The notes: a model not told the origin generated them from the sequence alone. A stretch of DNA of 64,000 bases from Peribacillus simplex (GCF_030123325.1 NZ_CP126106.1:2446001-2510000); one strand, 5' to 3'; positions 17,056 through 26,434 are shown, numbered from the stretch's first letter. A program made the numbers and translations.

Positions 17056-18612
17056 TTGGATGTCGGTTTTATCACAAGAAAAATGGCGAATGATTTAAAT
17101 AATATAAATCCTAAAAAAATAGCAATAAAAGAAGAAGTAGGGAAGTCGATGACGTACATGGATCTCCACCTTATATCAAATGCGTATGCAAACAAGCTTT
17201 ACGAAATTGGAGTGCGAAAAGGGGATCGTGTCGGTATTTTACTATACAACTGTCTCGAATATTTTAGTCTATATTTTGCCATTGCGAAAATCGGTGCAAT
17301 TGCAGTTCGACTTAATTTTAGGCTTTCAAGTGCTGAGCTTGAGTATGCATTAAATGATTCACAGACAAAAATATTGTGCTTCCATTCTAATTTAGCCAAT
17401 CAGCTGGAATCAGTTCGTAATCATGTTTCTGTTGAGCGTTATTTTTGTCTTCCTCATAGAAATGGCTCAGCTCCAGGGTGGTCTGAGTCATGGAGTGTTT
17501 TAGAAAGTGGTTCGGTAGATGAGGTCAAAGTCGATAATATTAAATTAAACGATCCAGTTATGCTTATGTACACATCAGGAACAACGGGAAGACCTAAAGG
17601 TGCGATTTGGACTCATGATACAACTTTCTGGTTTTCCACGATACAAGCTCTGAAATGGAAATTTACAGGGCGAGAAGTTGCGATGACGACAGGGCCACTA
17701 TACCATGTTGGAGCGATGGAAGATATTGCACTTCCCATTCTACTGATGGGTGGAAGGGTAATAATTACAAAAAGCCAAGAATTCGAGATTGGAAGAATTC
17801 TTTCTGTTATTGAAGAGGAAAATGTGACCGATTCTTTTTTATTCCCTTTCATGATTTATGAAATGCTAAATTTGCCTGAAATTGAAAAGTATCAGCTTAA
17901 ATCTTTAAAGACTATTTATACAGGTGGTGACCCGCTTATGCCATGGGCACTGGAACAATTAAAAAAGAGGTATCCTCAAATTGGAGTTGTTCAAGTTTAC
18001 GGGTTAACTGAAGGACAGCCAATTGCGGCTTCGCTTGAACCAAAGGATGCTTTTACAAAAAGCCATACCGTTGGAAAGCCGATGCCACTTACAGAAATAA
18101 ATATTATCGATGAAGAGGGAACGCCTTTGCCAGTTGGTGAAATTGGTGAAATTGCTATTAAAAGTCCAGCGGTGTCTGAGGGGTATTGGAGGAAACCAGA
18201 TGCCACTATGGAAACATTTGTGAATGGGTGGTGTAAAACAGGAGACATGGGAAAATTCGATCATGATGGGTATCTATCAATTGCAGGCAGAAAAAAAGAT
18301 ATGATTCGGAGCGGTGGTGAAAACATTTACTCAGCGGAAATTGAAGATGTCTTATACCGCCATGAGGAAGTGAAGGAAGTTTCAATAATCGGTATTCCTG
18401 ATCCCAAATATATTGAGGCTGTATGTGCTGTTATTGTTAAAAAAGAAGGAGCCAAACTGACGGAGGAAGATGTTGTTAATTATTGTAAGGAACATCTTGC
18501 TAGCTACAAAAAACCTAGAAAGGTCACATTTGTTGATGAAATACCACGTACCCCATCCGGGAAGGTTCAAAAGTTTATTCTTCGTAAACAATTTAGTGGA
18601 ATGGATAAATAA
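17056..18612 (+). CDS. AMP-forming acyl-CoA synthetase (class I adenylate-forming ligase)
   Basis: A 518-residue ligase that activates a carboxylic acid to its CoA thioester through an acyl-adenylate. It has the P-loop-like YTSGTTGRPKG (about 175-185), the VYGLTEGQP segment near 315, GWCKTGDMGKFDHDGYL near 395, and the C-terminal lysine motif RTPSGKVQK. The start is a TTG with AAAGGAGGG 8 nt upstream. First gene of the sigma-54 unit; it probably activates the acid imported by the GntP permease. Chain type cannot be told from sequence. Confidence 0.88.
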   Translation: MDVGFITRKMANDLNNINPKKIAIKEEVGKSMTYMDLHLISNAYANKLYEIGVRKGDRVGILLYNCLEYFSLYFAIAKIGAIAVRLNFRLSSAELEYALNDSQTKILCFHSNLANQLESVRNHVSVERYFCLPHRNGSAPGWSESWSVLESGSVDEVKVDNIKLNDPVMLMYTSGTTGRPKGAIWTHDTTFWFSTIQALKWKFTGREVAMTTGPLYHVGAMEDIALPILLMGGRVIITKSQEFEIGRILSVIEEENVTDSFLFPFMIYEMLNLPEIEKYQLKSLKTIYTGGDPLMPWALEQLKKRYPQIGVVQVYGLTEGQPIAASLEPKDAFTKSHTVGKPMPLTEINIIDEEGTPLPVGEIGEIAIKSPAVSEGYWRKPDATMETFVNGWCKTGDMGKFDHDGYLSIAGRKKDMIRSGGENIYSAEIEDVLYRHEEVKEVSIIGIPDPKYIEAVCAVIVKKEGAKLTEEDVVNYCKEHLASYKKPRKVTFVDEIPRTPSGKVQKFILRKQFSGMDK

Positions 18613-18790
18613 GGGGTTTATGGAGGGGTGAAAAAGGTTTTGTGAATACATTATTTCACTTTGTTTTAAAAGTCACACAACCACAAAGGATTCTCTCATA
18701 AATATCTGGGGCACCCACTGATTCACGTTTTTTAAATATGCCAGAGCATTTGGAACCCACATGTACACTTTAGGTTTAGGAGGAAAGCTG

Positions 18791-19585
18791 ATGAAGAATA
18801 AGGATCAAGTTGTTTCATGGTCAAAACAGAGTAATATTGCAACGATTATTATTGATAATCCACCTGTTAATGTATTGAGCGCAGATGTAATAGAACAATT
18901 GAATCTTGTGGTGGATGAAATTGAAAGCGATTACAATATTAAGGTCATTATACTTACCGGTGAAGGCGAAAGAGCTTTTGTTGCTGGAGGAGATATTAAA
19001 GAATTTCCGGAATGGATTGGAAAAGGAGTGGAGGAAGGAAAGGGGAAATCACTTTGGCTTCAGGAACCACTTAATAAAATTGAACGGTTATCTCGACCAA
19101 CTATTGCTGCAATCAACGGGTTAGCACTAGGTGGAGGATGTGAACTTGCCTTAAGTTGTGATATTCGAATTGCGGAGGAACATATTAGGATTGGTCTTCC
19201 TGAAATTAAATTGGGATTGTTTCCAGGTGCAGGGGGAACTCAAAGACTTCCTAGACTGATAGGTAAAGCCAAAGCAAAAGAAATGATCTTTACTGGAGAA
19301 CCACTGAATGCAGAAGATGCCAAACAAATAGGGCTTGTTAATCATGTTGTGCCAAAGGGCGAATCTTTAGAAAAAGCAAAGGAAATGGCAAAATGTATTT
19401 GCAATTATTCTTTACAATCTTTAACTTTTGCAAAGCATTCTATTGATTTTGGTTATGAACAAACACTTGAAGATGGACTTCTGGTTGAAGCTGAAAATTT
19501 TGGTCATGTTTTCCAGACTAAGGACGTAAAGGAAGGAGTTGAAGCCTTTATCAATAAAAGAGATCCAAACTTCATTGATCAGTAA
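18791..19585 (+). CDS. Enoyl-CoA hydratase/isomerase family protein
   Basis: A 264-residue crotonase-fold protein. The oxyanion-hole segments AGGDIKEF and INGLALGGGCELALSCDIRIA, and the catalytic-glutamate loop LPEIKLGLFPGAGGTQRLPRL, are all present, fitting hydration of a 2-enoyl-CoA. TTAGGAGGAAA before the ATG at 18791 decides the start. It lies 178 nt after the ligase gene in the same orientation and probably forms a beta-oxidation-like step on the CoA ester made by it. Confidence 0.88.
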   Translation: MKNKDQVVSWSKQSNIATIIIDNPPVNVLSADVIEQLNLVVDEIESDYNIKVIILTGEGERAFVAGGDIKEFPEWIGKGVEEGKGKSLWLQEPLNKIERLSRPTIAAINGLALGGGCELALSCDIRIAEEHIRIGLPEIKLGLFPGAGGTQRLPRLIGKAKAKEMIFTGEPLNAEDAKQIGLVNHVVPKGESLEKAKEMAKCICNYSLQSLTFAKHSIDFGYEQTLEDGLLVEAENFGHVFQTKDVKEGVEAFINKRDPNFIDQ

Positions 19586-19854
19586 TCCCTCATGACTAAA
19601 CCAGACAAGCCCAATGTTGAAAAAGGTTCTGAAGCTGGGATTGGAAAAATGGCAAATTCTAAAGTAACTCATCTTTGTTAATAAACAAAATCGTTTAATA
19701 GGAACAGTGGATTTACTCGGGAAATTAATTAGAGTTATTAACTAAATGTGCACCGGAAAACTGTCCTAAAATGCCAATAAGTCTTGGGGCAAAGCATTCA
19801 AACCAGCAACAAATGATCACATATTATATTTTAAGAAAAAAGGGGGAAGTCGAA

Positions 19855-21321
19855 TTGGATGTATTGATCATTATTATTTCACTAGGATTACTCATGTTTC
19901 TAGCATATCGAGGATTTTCCGTTATACTTTTTGCACCATTGTGCGCTTTGTTTGCTGTATTTTTAACGGATCCTGGACATGTTTTACCTTTCTTCTCTAA
20001 TATATTTATGGTTAAGTTAGTCGAATTTGTTAAATTATATTTTCCGGTTTTTCTACTAGGTGCTATTTTTGGGAAATTGGTTGAAATAAGTGGTGTTGCA
20101 AAAAGCATAGCTAAAATTATTGTCCGTTTTATCGGAGCTAAACAAGCCATTCTAGCCATTGTGATAATGGGCGCAATCCTGACATATAGCGGAGTTAGTT
20201 TGTTTGTTGCAGTGTTTGCCATCTATCCATTTGCTGCTCAGCTGTTTCGCGAAGCTAATATTCCAAAGCGATTAATTCCTGCGACAATCGCAGTTAGTGC
20301 ATTTACCTTTTCCATGGATTCACTTCCAGGTTCTCCACAAATTCAGAATGTCATTCCGACGGGATTCTTTAAAACTGACATCTATGCTGCACCGACATTG
20401 GGGATCATTGGGGCAATATTCATCATTTCGTTGAGCCTTTTATACTTAAATCATTGTCGACATAAGGCAGCTAGAAACGGTGAAGGGTATTTTGGAATTG
20501 GTGATAAAGCTATTGATAAGGAAGCCGCTGAAGCAGAAATGGCAGCCAGTTCTGCTATATCAGTGGAAACGACTAACAAGTTGGGAATCGATTCTGAAAA
20601 AGCTATAAATAGAAAAGACTGGCTTGCTTTTATTCCGTTGGTGTTAGTCGGAGTGATGAATAAGTTTTTTACTGAGTCTTTTCCTCTTTGGTATGCCAAA
20701 GGATTCGATTTTGCTACGATTGGGTTAAAAGATTATGGTATTGTCGATATGTCTAAAGTTATTGGTGTCTGGTCTGTAGAGATGGCTCTTATTCTCGGAA
20801 TAATAGCCATCGTCTTATTAAACTTTAAAGCTGTTAAATTAAATTTCAATACGAGTATTAATATAGGCATTAGTGGGGCATTGCTAGCAACCATGAATAC
20901 GGCAACCGAATATGGCTTTGGAGGTGTGATTGCAGCTTTACCCGGCTTTACTGTGGTACAGGATTATCTCACTGGAATGTTTTCGAATCCTTTAATTAAT
21001 GGGGCGATCATGACAAATGTTTTGTGTGGCATTACTGGATCAGGATCTGGTGGCATGAGCATTACGTTGAGTTTAATGGCGGATACGTATATACAAACTG
21101 CTGCTCATTTTGACATTCCGTTGGAAGTTTTACATCGTGTCATTTCTATGTCAGCAGGTGGATTTGATACTTTGCCACATAACGGAGCTATAATAACTCT
21201 TCTAGCTGTTACTGGACTCACACATCGCCAGGCATATAAAGACATTTTTGTTATTACCATTATAAAGACACTTGCTGTATTCTTTGTAATTGGTATATTC
21301 AGCTTGTTTGCAATCGTTTAA
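19855..21321 (+). CDS. GntP-family anion/H+ permease
   Basis: A 488-residue membrane protein with about 12-14 hydrophobic segments, resembling GntP-family carriers (gluconate, hydroxybutyrate and related acids; YxjC in B. subtilis). Features include TIAVSAFTFSMDSLPGSPQIQN in the first half and MSAGGFDTLPHNGAIITLL near the end. The start is a TTG with AGGGGGAAG upstream, the same TTG-GAT start as the ligase gene. Given its partners it probably imports the acid degraded by this operon; a short hydroxy or unsaturated acid is a guess. Confidence 0.82.
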   Translation: MDVLIIIISLGLLMFLAYRGFSVILFAPLCALFAVFLTDPGHVLPFFSNIFMVKLVEFVKLYFPVFLLGAIFGKLVEISGVAKSIAKIIVRFIGAKQAILAIVIMGAILTYSGVSLFVAVFAIYPFAAQLFREANIPKRLIPATIAVSAFTFSMDSLPGSPQIQNVIPTGFFKTDIYAAPTLGIIGAIFIISLSLLYLNHCRHKAARNGEGYFGIGDKAIDKEAAEAEMAASSAISVETTNKLGIDSEKAINRKDWLAFIPLVLVGVMNKFFTESFPLWYAKGFDFATIGLKDYGIVDMSKVIGVWSVEMALILGIIAIVLLNFKAVKLNFNTSINIGISGALLATMNTATEYGFGGVIAALPGFTVVQDYLTGMFSNPLINGAIMTNVLCGITGSGSGGMSITLSLMADTYIQTAAHFDIPLEVLHRVISMSAGGFDTLPHNGAIITLLAVTGLTHRQAYKDIFVITIIKTLAVFFVIGIFSLFAIV

Positions 21322-21484
21322 CCATTTCCCGTTGAACATAGGAATATACATTTCTATTTCTAGCTTTAACCGCTATTTATATGGAATAATATGTATCATA
21401 AATGAAAAAAATTATTCGTGAATAATATTTAATATCAGAATCTTCCGACTGATGATTCAATCACAAATAAAGGGGGATGAAGTA

Positions 21485-21928
21485 ATGTTTAATAAATATT
21501 TTCATCAATATGAAATCGGAGAAACATGGATGTCGAAAGGACGTACTATAACCGAGGCTGATTTAGTAATGTTTTCTGCATTTAGCGGTGACTGGTTTCC
21601 TCTCCATACTGATAAGGAGTATGCAGCAAATACACAATTTAAGCAACGCATAGCCCACGGAATGCTTATACTTTCGGTTGCAACCGGCTTATTTCATTTT
21701 GAACCGGGAATCGTTGTTGCATTTTACGGTTTGGAGAAAGTTCGGTTTATAAACCCAACTTTTGTTGGGGACACGATACATGTAGAATTAAAGGTGATTG
21801 ACCTTTTTGAAAAAGGCTATCAAGGTGTTGTGACAGTCATCCAAGAAATAAAAAAACAAACCGGAGAAACTGTAGCCATAGCCAACATGAAAATAATGGT
21901 CAATTCTGATGCCAATGTAAAAATATAG
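21485..21928 (+). CDS. MaoC-family (R)-specific enoyl-CoA hydratase/dehydratase
   Basis: A 147-residue single hot-dog-fold protein with the hydratase-2 pattern SGDWFPLHTDKEYA and RIAHGMLILSVATGL (the catalytic Asp and His lie in the first). It would hydrate an enoyl-CoA with R stereochemistry or dehydrate a hydroxyacyl-CoA, complementing the crotonase-type enzyme. AAAGGGGGATGA before the ATG at 21485 sets the start. Probably the last gene of the sigma-54 unit, although 163 nt containing a small palindrome (21411-21426) separates it from the permease. Confidence 0.83.
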   Translation: MFNKYFHQYEIGETWMSKGRTITEADLVMFSAFSGDWFPLHTDKEYAANTQFKQRIAHGMLILSVATGLFHFEPGIVVAFYGLEKVRFINPTFVGDTIHVELKVIDLFEKGYQGVVTVIQEIKKQTGETVAIANMKIMVNSDANVKI

Positions 21929-22131
21929 TAGTCACTTGATTTATTAGGCGACAAACATAAAAATAATTGAAAAGGTAATACGAGCTTTGGACTACTATCA
22001 CTATCATTAGTATAGTCAATCGAATTAGCTTATAGATAGAAGAGGAAATTCGGAGTAAATGTATTACACCAAAATTTAGCACTGAATATAAACGGGCGGT
22101 AGGAGGAAACGAAATAACATGCTGCGTTTTT

Positions 22132-22164
22132 AAGGCAAGCCTATAGACTGGTTTGCCTTTTTTA
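22132..22164 (+). terminator. Rho-independent terminator
   Basis: A 10-bp stem AAGGCAAGCC/GGTTTGCCTT with an 8-nt loop and a T-run. A ribosome site and a four-codon frame (ATG at 22120) sit directly before it, which could be chance or the stub of a lost gene. Confidence 0.75.
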
Positions 22165-22170
22165 TGACCT

Positions 22171-22314
22171 TCAGCACTTATATTTATTCACATGGTTGCA
22201 ACCCTTTGACTCCGTTCGTTTAATCATTTTGGCAATTTCACTGATGGTTTTACCTTCAAGATAAAGGAAGCAGCATGTATCGTTCGAACATTCTTTTGCA
22301 ATAGGAAAAAGCAT
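22171..22314 (-). pseudogene. Degraded helix-turn-helix fragment (sigma-70 region-4-like)
   Basis: A 47-codon minus-strand frame contains FLYLEGKTISEIAKMIKRTE, very like the region 4.2 helix-turn-helix of ECF-type sigma factors. Upstream in the same frame there are several stops, a different frame carries a start-like stretch, and there is no good ribosome site. It is best read as the remnant of a small regulator or sigma factor gene. The rest of 21929-22494 holds only the terminator and nothing else I recognise. Confidence 0.35.
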
Positions 22315-22494
22315 GGCTTATCTTCATCATTCATTTGATTCGAAATCTGCGGCATTTTTTTTGCCTTTATAAGGTTTTGTTTATTCTATATCCAATTTGG
22401 CGGAAAATAACTTTCAAGTTCTTAAATGGCAAGATTTTATATGAAATCCATAACAATGTTTGTCATAATAAGAAAGTAGGAAGGGGGGAACATC

Positions 22495-23418
22495 ATGCTT
22501 CGATTATACGGGGCTTTAATCGGCCTTAGTTTGATATGGGGTTTATCGTTCGTTTTCATGAAGTGGCTGCTCCCGCCAGCGGGAATTTGGGGGATTGTGT
22601 TTCTCCGCTGTTTGGCGGGTGCTGTTGTTCTGCTTCCCATTTTATGGTGGAAGCGCAGTGAAATCAACTGGGGATTGCCATGGAAAGCGCTGGTTGTTGT
22701 CGGAATCTTCAATTGCGGATTAGCATGGGGTTTAATTGCTTTAAGTGAAACAGAGATTAACAGCAGCACGGCATCGATTCTTAATGCCACCACTCCGATC
22801 TGGACGGGGATCATCGGATTTATCATTTTTTCTTATGTTTTAACCGCCCGACAATGGATGGGCATTCTTATCGGTTTTTTCGGAATTCTAGTGTTGATGG
22901 ATTTTCAAGTCGGTCAGCTTTTCGGCAAGGAATTCATCGGGATCGGGACAATGCTGCTTGCGTCCACCTGTTATGGTTTTGCCGGCCAATATACGAAAAG
23001 ATTTCTTTCCAGTACCAGCATATTGGTCATTACTACGTTTACGCTGCTCACGGGTGCCTTTATCGGTTTGATAGGGATGTTAATAACAGGTCCGATTAAG
23101 CCAGTGATGTTGATGGACCCGCTAACGATTTTCTCCATAGTCGGTCTTGGGTGCTTTGGCTCTGGGCTCGGCCAGCTGATCTATTTCTACATTAATAAAA
23201 ATGGCAGCCCAGAGTTAGCCGCAACGGTTACATACCTTATTCCTGCAAGCGCTATGGTTTGGGGGTATGTCCTGCTTGGAGAAGCGATTAATCCTAATGT
23301 AATTATTGGCCTGCTGATTATTTTCGCAGGGGTTTATCTTTCTTCTAAAAAGTCAAAAGAAAAAGATGGTGCTAACTCTTCATCGGGAAAACAAGCGGAA
23401 TTCCGTCATGTAAAATAA
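22495..23418 (+). CDS. EamA-family (DMT) transporter
   Basis: A 307-residue protein with ten hydrophobic segments arranged as two EamA repeats (GLSLIWGLSFVFMKWLLPP at the start, the second repeat from about residue 150 and LLGEAINPNVIIGLLIIFAGVYLS near the end). Drug/metabolite transporters of this kind export amino acids or metabolites. AAGGGGGGAA precedes the ATG. It stands alone between two terminators; the substrate is unknown. Confidence 0.85.
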   Translation: MLRLYGALIGLSLIWGLSFVFMKWLLPPAGIWGIVFLRCLAGAVVLLPILWWKRSEINWGLPWKALVVVGIFNCGLAWGLIALSETEINSSTASILNATTPIWTGIIGFIIFSYVLTARQWMGILIGFFGILVLMDFQVGQLFGKEFIGIGTMLLASTCYGFAGQYTKRFLSSTSILVITTFTLLTGAFIGLIGMLITGPIKPVMLMDPLTIFSIVGLGCFGSGLGQLIYFYINKNGSPELAATVTYLIPASAMVWGYVLLGEAINPNVIIGLLIIFAGVYLSSKKSKEKDGANSSSGKQAEFRHVK

Positions 23419-23435
23419 GTAACCAAAAAGAAATG

Positions 23436-23475
23436 GCCCTCACGTAAAGGTTTTGTCTTTACCTGGTGGGCTTTT
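23436..23475 (+). terminator. Terminator of the EamA gene
   Basis: An interrupted stem GCCC...GTAAAG with CTTTAC...GGGC followed by TTTT lies shortly after the stop. Confidence 0.65.
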
Positions 23476-23663
23476 GTATTGAAATACTGATTCTATTTTA
23501 CAAACAACTGATTGATCGTCTTTGCCGCGAATTATATCTATAGACAGTAACCCCTATTCGGAATGGCATTTGCTTTAGAACATTCTGTTTCCATGATTCT
23601 TTCGAAAAACAATTAAATTCAATTGAAAATTGACAAATTTTTTTAGAATTTATTTTGACTTTG

Positions 23664-23752
23664 AGATATATTAATTTGAGATAATGTGGTTGACAGCGAA
23701 TTTTATTCATGTTAAATTATCTTTAAGTAAAGATATATTAATTCAAGATAAT
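23664..23752 (+). promoter_or_regulatory. Promoter with direct-repeat and palindromic operators for the dioxygenase-nitroreductase pair
   Basis: A sigma-A promoter is visible: TTGACA (23690-23695), 17 nt, TAAATT (23713-23718). Two 22-nt direct repeats starting AGATATATTAATT (23664-23685 and 23731-23752, two mismatches) bracket it. A palindrome TATCTTTA-AG-TAAAGATA (23718-23735) covers the start point. On the minus strand the repeats read ATCTCAAATT and ATCTTGAATT, resembling half of the MhqR operator (ATCTCGAATT). Repression by an MhqR-like MarR protein encoded elsewhere is inferred. Confidence 0.6.
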
Positions 23753-23871
23753 AATGAAACCTTATCCAAACCCTATAATGAATAGCCACTCTTCTTGAAG
23801 GAAAAATATTGGGGATTAATTCAAAAGCTGAACATCCAAAAATTGAATCGTTTTAATGGGAGGAATAATTT

Positions 23872-24849
23872 ATGAATGGATTAAAAGGTATACACCATGT
23901 AACGGCCATAACAAGCAGTGCAGAAAAGAACTATGAATTTTTCACAAATATATTAGGCATGCGTTTAGTCAAGAAAACAGTTAACCAAGATGATATCCAA
24001 ACCTATCACCTGTTTTTTGCCGACGATGTTGGCGGTCCAGGTACTGACATGACATTCTTTGATTTTCCTGGTATTCCTAAAGGAGTGCATGGGACTAATG
24101 AGATTTCAAAAACATCCTTCCGTGTACCGAATGATGCGGCATTGGAGTATTGGGTTAAGCGATTCGACCGTTTGGAAGTAAAGAATACAGGGATCCAGGA
24201 ACAGTTTGGTAAAAAGAACATTTCATTTGTGGATTTTGATGATCAGCAATATCAATTGATTTCCGATGAAAACAATGAAGGGGTTGCAGCGGGGATTCCT
24301 TGGCAAAAAGGACCGATTCCCCTGGAATATGCCATTACAGGATTAGGACCAATTTTCATTCGGATCGCCAACTTCGATTATTTTAAAGAAATGATGGAAA
24401 AAGTTCTATTATTCAAAGAAATAGACAAGGAAGGATCTTTTCACCTATTTGAAGTAGGGGAAGGTGGGAATGGTGCACAAGTGATTGTTGAGCATAATTC
24501 GATCCTTCCTCAGGCACGGCAGGGTTTTGGGACTGTTCACCATACAGCCTTCCGTGTTGAAGACCGTTCCGTTCTGGAAGAATGGATCAAACGAATGGAA
24601 AGCTTCCAATTCCATACGTCCGGTTATGTTGATCGTCACTTTTTTGAGTCGCTTTACGTACGAGTGGCGCCGCAAATATTATTCGAATTTGCCACGGATG
24701 GTCCTGGATTTATGGGGGATGAGCCGTATGAAACGCTTGGGGAAAAGTTATCTTTACCACCGTTCTTGGAACCGAAAAGGGATCAAATTGAAAAGTTGGT
24801 CCGTCCCATTGATACAGTAAGAAGCACCAAGGAATTCATTAAAGAATAA
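23872..24849 (+). CDS. VOC-superfamily ring-cleaving dioxygenase (MhqO/MhqE-like)
   Basis: A 325-residue protein with two vicinal-oxygen-chelate modules. The first begins GIHHVTAITSSAEKNYEFF and the second contains GTVHHTAFRVEDRS and LFEFATDGPGF, the expected His/His/Glu metal ligands. B. subtilis MhqA, MhqE and MhqO, about 310-320 residues, are induced by hydroquinones and thought to open aromatic rings. The following nitroreductase is the usual partner in mhqNOP, which strengthens the call. Located in the cytosol; probable role is electrophile/quinone detoxification. Confidence 0.82.
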   Translation: MNGLKGIHHVTAITSSAEKNYEFFTNILGMRLVKKTVNQDDIQTYHLFFADDVGGPGTDMTFFDFPGIPKGVHGTNEISKTSFRVPNDAALEYWVKRFDRLEVKNTGIQEQFGKKNISFVDFDDQQYQLISDENNEGVAAGIPWQKGPIPLEYAITGLGPIFIRIANFDYFKEMMEKVLLFKEIDKEGSFHLFEVGEGGNGAQVIVEHNSILPQARQGFGTVHHTAFRVEDRSVLEEWIKRMESFQFHTSGYVDRHFFESLYVRVAPQILFEFATDGPGFMGDEPYETLGEKLSLPPFLEPKRDQIEKLVRPIDTVRSTKEFIKE

Positions 24850-24959
24850 TTGACAACCTTTAGCGAATGATATATTGGTTTATGCCCATACTAAAACAGG
24901 TAGAAATAATAAATGGAATAATCATTTGAAATAGAAAAAATGCTCTGGAGGAATGAATC

Positions 24960-25559
24960 ATGACAAAAGATTTTTACACGGCGATTAAAGAGAGACGTTC
25001 ATATTATGGAATCAATAAAGAGGTCCAAGTTTCGGAAGAGAAAATTAAAGAAATTGTTGAATTTGCGGTAAAACACACGCCATCGGCTTTTAATTCCCAA
25101 TCTTCCCGCCTTGTTGTTTTGACAGGCTCTGCCCATGATAAATTATGGGATATTACGACGCAGGCTTTAAGGAAGGCGGTTGGTGAGGGGGATTTCTCTG
25201 GAACTCAACAAAAAATGGATTCCTTTAAAGCGGGATATGGGTCAATATTATTCTTTGAAGATGAATCTGTTGTGAAATCACTTCAAGAACAATTTGCAAC
25301 GTATGCCGATAACTTCCCAATCTGGTCACAACAAACATCAGGCATGCATCAATTAGTTGTTTGGACTGCACTTGAATCAGAAGGATTGGGAGCAACTTTA
25401 CAGCATTATAATCCACTAATTGATGATGATGTGAAAAAAGAATGGGATGTTCCGAGCAATTGGAAATTGATTGCGCAAATGCCATTTGGAAATCCAACAG
25501 CTCAACCGGGTGAAAAAGAATTCAAACCACTTGAGGATCGTATAAAATTTTATAAATGA
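24960..25559 (+). CDS. Nitroreductase-family oxidoreductase (MhqN-like)
   Basis: A 199-residue FMN-dependent nitroreductase-fold protein (ERRSYYGINKEVQVS, KHTPSAFNSQSSRLVVL, LESEGLGATLQHYNP, QMPFGNPTAQPGEKEFKPLEDRI). MhqN of B. subtilis has a similar length and lies in the mhqNOP operon. NAD(P)H-dependent two-electron reduction of quinones or nitroaromatics is the likely activity. TGGAGG precedes the ATG. Co-transcribed with the dioxygenase 110 bp upstream; a good terminator follows. Confidence 0.82.
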   Translation: MTKDFYTAIKERRSYYGINKEVQVSEEKIKEIVEFAVKHTPSAFNSQSSRLVVLTGSAHDKLWDITTQALRKAVGEGDFSGTQQKMDSFKAGYGSILFFEDESVVKSLQEQFATYADNFPIWSQQTSGMHQLVVWTALESEGLGATLQHYNPLIDDDVKKEWDVPSNWKLIAQMPFGNPTAQPGEKEFKPLEDRIKFYK

Positions 25560-25583
25560 GTGAGATGCTAAATATCTCTACAG

Positions 25584-25611
25584 AGAGCCAACCCTGATTG
25601 GCTCTTTTTTT
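25584..25611 (+). terminator. Rho-independent terminator
   Basis: A perfect 8-bp stem AGAGCCAA/TTGGCTCT, 6-nt loop and a seven-T run, closing the dioxygenase-nitroreductase unit. Confidence 0.85.
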
Positions 25612-25628
25612 CGTTGTTCCGCGATATC

Positions 25629-25676
25629 TTGACAATGACAATGTCATATTATATATTTACGTCAGTCGATACTGAC
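25629..25676 (+). promoter_or_regulatory. tetR promoter with two operators
   Basis: TTGACA (25629-25634), a 17-nt spacer and TATATT (25652-25657). One palindrome, ATGACA-A-TGTCAT (25635-25647), lies between the boxes. A second, GTCAGT-CGAT-ACTGAC (25661-25676), covers the start point. Shared TGAC/GTCA half-sites suggest autorepression by the TetR protein that follows. Confidence 0.65.
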
Positions 25677-25703
25677 ATAAGATTGATGATAGAGGGTATT
25701 TAA

Positions 25704-26294
25704 ATGAATGGTAATAGAAAACAAGACACTTCTGATAAAATTATGATCGCTGCTATAGATCTTATGGCAGAAAGAGGATACAATGGCGTATCCACCCAAG
25801 AAATAGCTGATGCGGCGGGTTTAAGCGAAAAGACGCTATTTCGCCATTTCGGCAGCAAACAAAACCTTCTTGAAACCGCGTTTGACCGATTTCATTATGC
25901 TGAAGAGATGAGAAGCCTTTTTGAGGGGAAACTCGTTTTTGATTTGTCTCAGGATTTGCTTCTGATCAGTCGAAAGTATCATGAAATTATGAACCATAAC
26001 CGAAAGCTGATTCAAATCGGAATGAAAGAGCAAGTTAATTTGCCTGGTTTACACGAAAAAATGCAAAAGCATCCTCAACAATTATTGATGATCTTATCCA
26101 ATTATTTAAGGGGAATGTCGGAAAAAGGAAAAGTCATTCGGTCCAATCCTGAATCGCAAGCCTTATCATTTATGATGATGCATTTTGGTGCTTATATGAA
26201 CGAGATAGAAACCATCGCAGACTTTCCAAGCATATCATTGGATGATTTTATCAAAGAGAGTGTCACCATATTCACTAGGGCTTTAACCCCTTAA
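25704..26294 (+). CDS. TetR-family transcriptional regulator
   Basis: A 196-residue protein. The N-terminal helix-turn-helix (AAIDLMAERGYNGVSTQEIA, then AGLSEKTLFRHFGSKQNLL) is classical TetR; the C-terminal ligand/dimer domain is not assignable. Operators in its own promoter point to autorepression. It may also act on the dioxygenase-nitroreductase unit upstream or the convergent MFS/FAD operon, but neither carries the same operator in view. Confidence 0.85.
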   Translation: MNGNRKQDTSDKIMIAAIDLMAERGYNGVSTQEIADAAGLSEKTLFRHFGSKQNLLETAFDRFHYAEEMRSLFEGKLVFDLSQDLLLISRKYHEIMNHNRKLIQIGMKEQVNLPGLHEKMQKHPQQLLMILSNYLRGMSEKGKVIRSNPESQALSFMMMHFGAYMNEIETIADFPSISLDDFIKESVTIFTRALTP

Positions 26295-26390
26295 TATATT
26301 TTTAAGACATTCCTATATTAAAATCATTTTCCAAGTGCTTTTCCAAAAAAGCAGGAGAATTCACAAAGGCTGGCCAAACTATATAAAAAA

Positions 26391-26434
26391 CAAAGCAACA
26401 GGCAATCTTTTAGTTAAGAGAGCCTGTTGCTTTG
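26391..26434. terminator. Strong inverted repeat between convergent units
   Basis: A perfect 13-bp stem (26391-26403 with 26422-26434) with further pairing inside the loop. There is no U-tract, but its place between converging genes fits a bidirectional terminator. Confidence 0.55.
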
